From Alphaproteobacteria bacterium (GTDB taxonomy: Bacteria; Pseudomonadota; Alphaproteobacteria; Rhizobiales; Xanthobacteraceae), in contig WQYW01000016.1 of NCBI GenBank assembly GCA_009781045.1, positions 1 to 50,415 on the forward strand: DNA of 50,415 bases, given 5' to 3'. The notes beneath the pieces were generated by a model. That model saw only the letters and a program-made list of their open reading frames with translations, did not search any database and had not been told where the DNA came from. Position 1 is the stretch's first letter. Each line of letters begins with the position of its first letter. Positions 45,190-50,415 of the stretch are shown piece after piece. A program made the translations under genes and the position numbers.

Positions 45190-46369
45190 TCTCGACGAAC
45201 TGCGTGAAGAACTGGACGATTTCGCCGTTCCGGAGAAAGCCGGCGGGCGCTCGGCGCGCGAGGAGCGCATCCTCGCCGGCTTCGAGGAAATCCAGCGCTT
45301 TCATGACGAGCACAGGCGCGCGCCGCGCCATGGCGAGGATGGGGACATCTTCGAGCGGCTTTATGCGGTCCGCCTTGATCGCATGCGCGAGCTGGAGGAG
45401 TGCCGCGCGCTCCTGAAGCCGCTCGACAGCCAGGGTCTGCTTGGCGATCTGGGCACGATAGCGAAGGAACCGGATGACGACGAACTGCTCGCGGAACTGA
45501 GAGCCATGGGAGCGAATCGCGATATTACGGAATTGCGGCATGTCCGCTCTGCCGCTGACAAGCGCGCTGCGGAAGAAATCGCCAACCGCAGGAAATGCGA
45601 AGATTTCGAGAGCTTCAGGCCGGTGTTTGCGCAGGTGCAGAAGGATCTGAAAAGTGGCGCGCGCGTGAGCCGCCCTTTTGTCAGGGATGCGGGATTCGTC
45701 AAGGCCGAGGTCAAGGCGGGCCAGTTTTTCATTCTTGGCGGCCAGCTCGCTTATGTCGCCGGGATCGGGGAGGCGTTCAGGGCGCCCAACGGCGATTCCG
45801 ATGCGCGGCTGAGGGTGATTTATTCCAATGGAACCGAGAGCGACCTGCTGCTGCGATCGCTGCAGCGTGCCCTCTATAAGGATGATGCCGGGCGGCGTAT
45901 CACCGATCCTGATCCGGGTCCGCTCTTTGCCAGCGAAGCAGGGGAGGATGATCCGTCAAGCGGCGTGATTTATGTGTTGCGCTCGAAGTCCAACGCTCCG
46001 GCCGTAGCCGCGAACCGTGACATTCTGCACAAGATCGGCGTCACGGGTAAGGATGTGGAGAAACGGATCGCCAACGCCAGGATGGAAACGACCTATCTGA
46101 TGGCAGATGTCGAGATCGTCGCAACCTACATCCTCTACAATGTCGACCGCGCGAAGCTCGAAAAGCTGATCCACCGCATTTTTGACTCCGCTCGCGCGGA
46201 TATCGGAATCAGGGATCGTTTCGGTAATCCGGTCAGGCCACGGGAATGGTTTCTGGTGCCGCGTTTTGTCGTCGATGAGGCGGTCGAGCGCATCCGGGAT
46301 GGGACGATCACTGAATTTGTCTACGATCCGAAAGCGGCGCGACTGGTGAAACGATCGACAACGGGCTGA
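45182..46369 (+). CDS. GIY-YIG (T5orf172-like) nuclease-domain protein
   Basis: This 395-residue protein has a charged helical N-terminal half (residues 1-170), a small beta-rich domain (about 170-235) and a C-terminal GIY-YIG domain of the T5orf172 type. GVIYVLRS (261-268) and HKIGVT (283-288) are the paired signature strands; EKRIANAR and the helix AKLEKLIHRIF supply the expected Arg and Glu, and REWFLVP is the subfamily ending. The ATG at 45182 lies inside the helicase stop; the open frame reaches back to 45053 as a shadow. It is the likely cleavage component of the methyltransferase-helicase operon, the counterpart of YeeC. Confidence 0.9.
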   Translation: MSDLDELREELDDFAVPEKAGGRSAREERILAGFEEIQRFHDEHRRAPRHGEDGDIFERLYAVRLDRMRELEECRALLKPLDSQGLLGDLGTIAKEPDDDELLAELRAMGANRDITELRHVRSAADKRAAEEIANRRKCEDFESFRPVFAQVQKDLKSGARVSRPFVRDAGFVKAEVKAGQFFILGGQLAYVAGIGEAFRAPNGDSDARLRVIYSNGTESDLLLRSLQRALYKDDAGRRITDPDPGPLFASEAGEDDPSSGVIYVLRSKSNAPAVAANRDILHKIGVTGKDVEKRIANARMETTYLMADVEIVATYILYNVDRAKLEKLIHRIFDSARADIGIRDRFGNPVRPREWFLVPRFVVDEAVERIRDGTITEFVYDPKAARLVKRSTTG

Positions 46370-47338
46370 GGATTTGCGGATTACGAGCGACTCCTGGTTC
46401 GAGACGCCGCACGCCAGGCGGACGGAAGAGCACCCCCGTCGCGCCGATTGGGTGTCCTGCCTCCTGGTGCCGATCCGTGGTTCTTGCCTGAAGCTCTCGG
46501 CGGAACCGATTCTCGCCCTGCGAACGCAGGTGTATTTCGGTGGCGTCAATGTCAAAGCGTGGAACGAAACGGGTATCGAGCCGATGATTGCGGTGCGGTC
46601 GTCAGACTCACCATCTGCCGCTGTCGGAGCGGTTCGTTGCCGCGTTTCATGTTCCATCGCGGCAGTAGCGGAAAATTCGAAGCCGGCGGAGGCGATGGCA
46701 CTGGCTGCAGGTCGGTGCCAGACCACGAAAGGCCGCGAGTCTGTGCCTGTGGTGCACAGAGCGTCGCGCCGCCGTCCGGCATCATGAAATTCGCCATTCG
46801 GATTCCGTCCGTTTCCGCGTCGCCCGCCGGAGATGTGCCGGATGCGAGTGGGCACTCGCGACAATGACGTGGAACTTCAGCCATCCGGCGACTCTGCCCC
46901 TCGCCTTCAAAGGGGGAAAGTCGGGTGTATGGCACAACGGGGGATCGCCTCCGGGCGCTGAAAGCTGAAACTGAAACCAGCAATTGCTGCGAAAATCGAA
47001 AATCAGCGGGGCGGTTGCGGGAAATCCGGCGGGCTATCTGAAATTTCCGCCGCACCAGGCCCGACTGCCGGGGACGGCGTGTTGCGCCCTGTGGTCGCGC
47101 GGTCGAGCTGCGCGCGGCTGGCGCCACGAGGCGTGAAGGTCGCCGCTGCCAGGGCGCACGGCGGGGATATGCGCAGCCATCACGTTTTTGTCAGCCGGGC
47201 TCGGTTCCTCTTTGCAACAGCGCCGGTTATGGTACGCTGCACGCGCTCGTGTCCCGCCCCTGGGACCGCGGCCGTCCAGCCGGCGCGATTGTTGCTTCCC
47301 GATCTGATTTTGACCCCCAGCATTGAAGGACAGGCCTG
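46370..47338. other. Spacer between the two accessory operons
   Basis: No supportable gene lies in 970 bp. Open frames on either strand read as low-information sequence. A promoter for the downstream trio must lie near the right end, but no clear -35/-10 pair stands out. Confidence 0.4.
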
Positions 47339-47950
47339 ATGGCAAGCCAGCTCTCGTTTTCGGTCGCCGGCAGGGAGTTCTCTGTGACGCCGGCAAAGGT
47401 CGATCGCAGGAAACTCTATGGCTGGGCCGAAGTCCACGCCTTCGACGATGACGGTGCCCCTTGCACGCTGGTGTCGACCGACCAGTCCGGCACCATCATC
47501 ATTCCCAAAGGCGGGATCGGCCTCGGGATCGTCGGAGCGGACGGCAATTGGGTTGAGCGCTCAAGTCTGAAAACCGTCACGGCGGACGGCGAGGCCGCGG
47601 CGCTGATCCCCTCGTCCTTTTCGAAGGCGAATGTGCTGGTCAAGGCGCAGCCGGAGGAGCTGCTCGACTGCTCCATCACCGCCTTCTATCACCTTGCGGG
47701 CGAAGATGGCCTGATCGATGCCATCGGCACCGACATCTACCGATTCGATTACTGCTACCGCGATTCCTATGAAACCTCGCCGGCCTTCCTGCTGACGACG
47801 GAGCAGGCCGGCGACAAGACGCTGTTCATGCTGGTGGGTCGGGAAAATGCCTTCGAATTCATCGGTCTTGCCGAAATTGCGGTAGCCGAGGAGGCATCCC
47901 TCGAGGACGAGGATGAGGATGATGATGCCATGGACTTCTCGATGTTCTAG
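47339..47950 (+). CDS. Acidic-tailed protein of the ligase trio
   Basis: This 203-residue protein begins SQLSFSVAGREFSVTPAKVD and is predicted mostly beta (GWAEVHAFDDDG, GTIIIPKGGIGLGIVG, DIYRFDYCYRDSYE, FLLTTEQAGDKTLFMLVG). It ends in a highly acidic tail (LEDEDEDDDAMDFSMF). It has no signal peptide, no membrane helix and no recognised catalytic motif. AGGACAGG gives a ribosome-binding site before ATG 47339. The gene precedes a 232-residue gene and a ligase-fold gene in the same direction. The acidic tail could be a DNA mimic or a protein-docking element, but that is inference. I do not recognise the family. Confidence 0.75.
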   Translation: MASQLSFSVAGREFSVTPAKVDRRKLYGWAEVHAFDDDGAPCTLVSTDQSGTIIIPKGGIGLGIVGADGNWVERSSLKTVTADGEAAALIPSSFSKANVLVKAQPEELLDCSITAFYHLAGEDGLIDAIGTDIYRFDYCYRDSYETSPAFLLTTEQAGDKTLFMLVGRENAFEFIGLAEIAVAEEASLEDEDEDDDAMDFSMF

Positions 47951-48004
47951 GCGGCCGGCGGATATGTGCCAGAGAGACTTCATTGTACGGGGATTTCTGA
48001 AGTC

Positions 48005-48703
48005 ATGAGAACCATAAAAATTACGAACGACAAGAAACGCGACGCCGAGGTCTGCATGGAGGCGGCGGTGAAGCCGCCACGCATTCGCCGGACGCTGGAG
48101 AACGGCGCCGACTATTTCAATATCAAGGTCCTCAAACATAATCTTGCGCTCGCCTTTGAGACCCTGAGCCGGAACTACGACAATCTGGTGGACATGGGCC
48201 AGGCTCTGATCGAAGCCGATCCAGAGATCGACATGGAGGTGATCGGCAAGAAGGTCGGAGCGACACAGAAGCTCTACGTCAACAAGGATAACCGGATTGC
48301 CTACCGCGTCAACATGACGGAGATCATCAAGGATCCGCTCGGGGCTGAGAAGGAGCGCCGGGATCGTGTCCCGGCGGCGTCCAATGTCAGCGGTGAATCG
48401 CTGGTGCAATGGACCGGCCGGAGGTTTGCCAAGGGTGAGGCGGTGCGCAAATTCGTCTTTCAGCGCAAGCTGCAGATCAAGCATATCAACGGCCTGACCT
48501 ACGACTTTCTCCATGCCATGGCAAAGAGCCTCCAGGAGAGCGATTCGCTGATGATGGTCGGTGCCGGCAAGAAGGGGGCGGAGCCCCTGATCCTCAGCCA
48601 GGGTGGGGAGCGTTACCGGGGCTTCCTCGAAGGCCGGGTCGATGGCGAAAAGTATTGCCTGATCCTGCATTTGACCAACATGGAAATGAAGGCGACCGCG
48701 TGA
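48005..48703 (+). CDS. Partner protein of the ligase-fold enzyme
   Basis: This 232-residue cytosolic protein has a charged N-terminus (MRTIKITNDKKRDAEV), a helical middle (VLKHNLALAFETLSRNYDNL, MEVIGKKVGATQKLYVNKD) and a C-terminal region with basic and aromatic residues (FVFQRKLQIKHINGLTYDFL, MMVGAGKKGAEPLILSQGG, YCLILHLTNMEMKA). I recognise no named domain. Its TGA overlaps the ATG of the ligase-fold gene by one base (TGATG), which implies tight coupling and probable complex formation. The ATG at 48005 is preferred; an earlier in-frame start at 47966 lacks support. Confidence 0.75.
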   Translation: MRTIKITNDKKRDAEVCMEAAVKPPRIRRTLENGADYFNIKVLKHNLALAFETLSRNYDNLVDMGQALIEADPEIDMEVIGKKVGATQKLYVNKDNRIAYRVNMTEIIKDPLGAEKERRDRVPAASNVSGESLVQWTGRRFAKGEAVRKFVFQRKLQIKHINGLTYDFLHAMAKSLQESDSLMMVGAGKKGAEPLILSQGGERYRGFLEGRVDGEKYCLILHLTNMEMKATA

Positions 48704-50133
48704 TGAAGATTGATGCCAGCAGGATGACGGCAAGTTATGGCTATTTCGAGGGGGGGGCCGACGCGGCGGAGCCCTCTGTGGCCGCAAGGGCGATGTCCTA
48801 CAAAAAGGACGTGTGCCGCAACTATGTCAATCTGAACACCGAGCAGATGGATGCGCGCCTCGTCGGCAGCGAATTTTATGCCACGCGCAAATATGATGGC
48901 GAAATGAACGTGTTGTTCTTTGACGGTGCGGAGGCGGCGATCGTCAACCGCTCGGGAAAGATCCGCACGAAGCTTGCCTGTGTCGAGGACGCGCGTGCCG
49001 CGCTGGATGCGGCTGGCGTCACCCAGGCGGTGATTGCGTGCGAACTCCATGTCGACGAGGCCGGCGGGCGCACGCGGATTTTCGATGTGCTGGGCGCGCT
49101 TGCCGACACGGACAAGGCCGCGAGGCTGCGGCTCGCAGCCTTCGACATCCTGGAACTGAACAATGAGCCGTTCCGCCCCAATTCCTATGGCGACAGCCAT
49201 AGCCGCCTGACGGCGCTGTTCACCGCAGCAAAACTCACCGCTGCGGTGGATGCGCGGAAATGCAGGTCGAAGGCGGAGGTCAGGGAAGCCTATCGCGAAT
49301 GGGTCGAAGAGGGCGGTGCGGAAGGCCTGGTGGTGCGCAGCGATATGCCGCTGGTGTTCAAGGTCAAGCCGCGCTACACGATTGATGTGGTGGTGGTCGG
49401 GTTCTCGGAAGGCACCGGAGAAGCGAAGGGGCAGGTGCGCTCGCTGCTGCTCGCCCTGTCGCCTGCGGAAGGTGAATTTCAGATCATCGGCCGGACCGGG
49501 AACGGTTTCAGTGACGAAGCCCGGGCGGCGCTCTTGACGCGTCTGGAGCCGATGCAGATCGACTCGCGCTATATCGAAACCGATTCCAACCATGTCGCCT
49601 TCCGCATGATCCGGCCGGAAATCGTGATCGAGCTGATGATCAACGATGTGCTGTTCGAGACCCAGGCGGGATCTATCCAGAATCCGCTGCTCTGCCTTGA
49701 GAACGGCGCCTATGCTGTGAAAGGCTCCGTGCATGGCATCAGCGTGGTTTTTCCGATCTTCGTGCGCTTCCGCGATGACAAGAAGGCGGTTCACGAGGAT
49801 ATCCGCCTGGAGCAGATCAACGCCTTCTCGTGTCTGGAGGAAGGCGAAGCGGAGTCCCCCCATAAACTGGAGTCGTCCTCGCTTCTGCGGCGGGAGGTCT
49901 ACAGGAAAGAATCGGGCAAGAAGCTGATGGTCCAGAAATTTATGGTGTGGAAGACCAACAAGCCGGCGCCGGACTATCCGGCTTATGTTTTCCACTATAC
50001 GAATTTCAGCTCGGACCGCAAAGAGCCGTTGCAGCGCGAAGTGGTGATCTCCGACGATGAGGCGCAGATCCTGGCGGTGTGCGAACAGAGCATCAGGGAG
50101 AACGTGAAGAAGGGCTGGAACGCGGTGGGTTAG
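48703..50133 (+). CDS. ATP-dependent DNA/RNA ligase-fold protein
   Basis: This 476-residue protein has the covalent nucleotidyltransferase fold. Motif I is KYDG (Lys63, the AMP-accepting lysine, in EFYATRKYDGEMN), motif Ia-like NRSGKIRTK (82-90), motif III AAFDILE (145-151), motif IV EGLVVRS (207-213), and motif V VFKVKP (218-223). An OB-like domain follows (about 226-310: VVVVGFSEGTGEAKG). The last 160 residues form an extra domain (VHGISVVFPIFVRF, MVWKTNKPAPDYPAYVFHY) not seen in standard ligases. All catalytic lysines are present, so it may seal DNA or RNA nicks. It is coupled to the 232-residue gene. No Ku or LigD-type partner is present, so it is not classical NHEJ. Confidence 0.85.
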   Translation: MKIDASRMTASYGYFEGGADAAEPSVAARAMSYKKDVCRNYVNLNTEQMDARLVGSEFYATRKYDGEMNVLFFDGAEAAIVNRSGKIRTKLACVEDARAALDAAGVTQAVIACELHVDEAGGRTRIFDVLGALADTDKAARLRLAAFDILELNNEPFRPNSYGDSHSRLTALFTAAKLTAAVDARKCRSKAEVREAYREWVEEGGAEGLVVRSDMPLVFKVKPRYTIDVVVVGFSEGTGEAKGQVRSLLLALSPAEGEFQIIGRTGNGFSDEARAALLTRLEPMQIDSRYIETDSNHVAFRMIRPEIVIELMINDVLFETQAGSIQNPLLCLENGAYAVKGSVHGISVVFPIFVRFRDDKKAVHEDIRLEQINAFSCLEEGEAESPHKLESSSLLRREVYRKESGKKLMVQKFMVWKTNKPAPDYPAYVFHYTNFSSDRKEPLQREVVISDDEAQILAVCEQSIRENVKKGWNAVG

Positions 50134-50320
50134 GGCGGGGGTGCGGCGGATTCCGGCCGTCTGCGACGGCGCCGGGTTTAAACCAGGCCGGTTGGTAGTT
50201 CGAGCCGGAGGCGGAGGGGGGCGCCACTCCGTTTTTGCAGCCTGGTGTTGCGGAGGGCGGATGTGGCGAGGGCACGGGATCACTGGAACGGAACGGGTGC
50301 GATTAAAAGCGTGGGGGACC

Positions 50321-50415
50321 TCAGGCGGCCATTTTCGTCTCCCAGTACCTTGACCAGTCGCCATTGGCCCGGCAGATCCTCAATGCAGCCATGAGTTCTG
50401 CATTCCTGACCAGCC
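50321..50415 (-). pseudogene. ISKra4-type transposase C-terminus at window edge
   Basis: The minus strand from the window end reads LVRNAELMAALRICRANGDWS then RYWETKMAA and a stop at 50321-50323. This is a well-preserved ISKra4/UPF0236 transposase C-terminus with no damage in the 31 codons visible. The rest of the gene lies outside the window, so it may be an intact element rather than a pseudogene. Confidence 0.7.

Noticed and set aside
48613..50364. A 583-codon minus-strand open frame opposite the ligase-fold gene.
   Set aside because: The sense strand has all ligase motifs; the antisense translation is His/Arg-rich without any family features.

Overview
This is a GC-rich alphaproteobacterial chromosome segment, most likely from the Hyphomicrobiales (Rhizobiales). 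The pointers are sdhC-D-A-B in that order with typical alphaproteobacterial subunits, a complex I NDUFA9-family gene close to uppP, GST, queG and a DUF2314 gene, short opacity-type outer-membrane barrels, and long gene-poor stretches rich in insertion-sequence debris. There are no rRNA genes and no CRISPR array. The only tRNA seen is tRNA-Leu(CAG).

Layout. 1-1.2 kb: the tail of a decayed IS605-type TnpB and a degenerate repeat that recurs near 22.2 kb. 1.2-5.9 kb: a TauE/SafE permease divergent from the succinate dehydrogenase operon, which ends in a strong terminator. 6.4-7.4 kb: a beta-barrel outer-membrane protein. 8.0-9.8 kb: a compact unit of membrane protein, winged-helix regulator and cis-prenyltransferase (uppS type). 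A matching palindrome overlaps both the operon promoter and the uppS start codon. 10.4-16.6 kb: a 2080-residue autotransporter with about 40 Pmp-like GGAI repeats and a 501-nt tandem duplication. 17-19.4 kb: a DUF2459 gene followed by a graveyard holding two ISKra4-type transposase remnants, a DUF1778 antitoxin remnant and small broken genes. 19.6-23.7 kb: an unusual TonB-domain protein, a repeat-rich intergenic region and secreted proteins. 23.9-28.7 kb: an APC permease, trehalose-6-phosphate synthase and a GYF-domain membrane protein. 30.2-34.1 kb: an NrtR-like regulator, then a frameshifted STM4015 gene and an intact STM4014 gene, left over from a conserved five-gene family cluster. 34.4-39.5 kb: a housekeeping block (tRNA-Leu, NDUFA9 family, uppP, GST, queG, DUF2314).

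The right end (40.4-50.4 kb) looks like a defence or accessory island. A tightly overlapping operon encodes an MmeI/YeeA-type adenine methyltransferase, an SF2 helicase and a GIY-YIG (T5orf172-like) protein, the same three-part layout as Bacillus subtilis yeeABC. About 1 kb downstream lies a second set: an acidic-tailed 203-residue protein, a 232-residue protein and, overlapping it, an ATP-dependent DNA/RNA-ligase-fold enzyme. I do not recognise this trio as a named system, and it is the best candidate here for undescribed biology. The window ends inside another ISKra4 transposase C-terminus, consistent with a mobile boundary.
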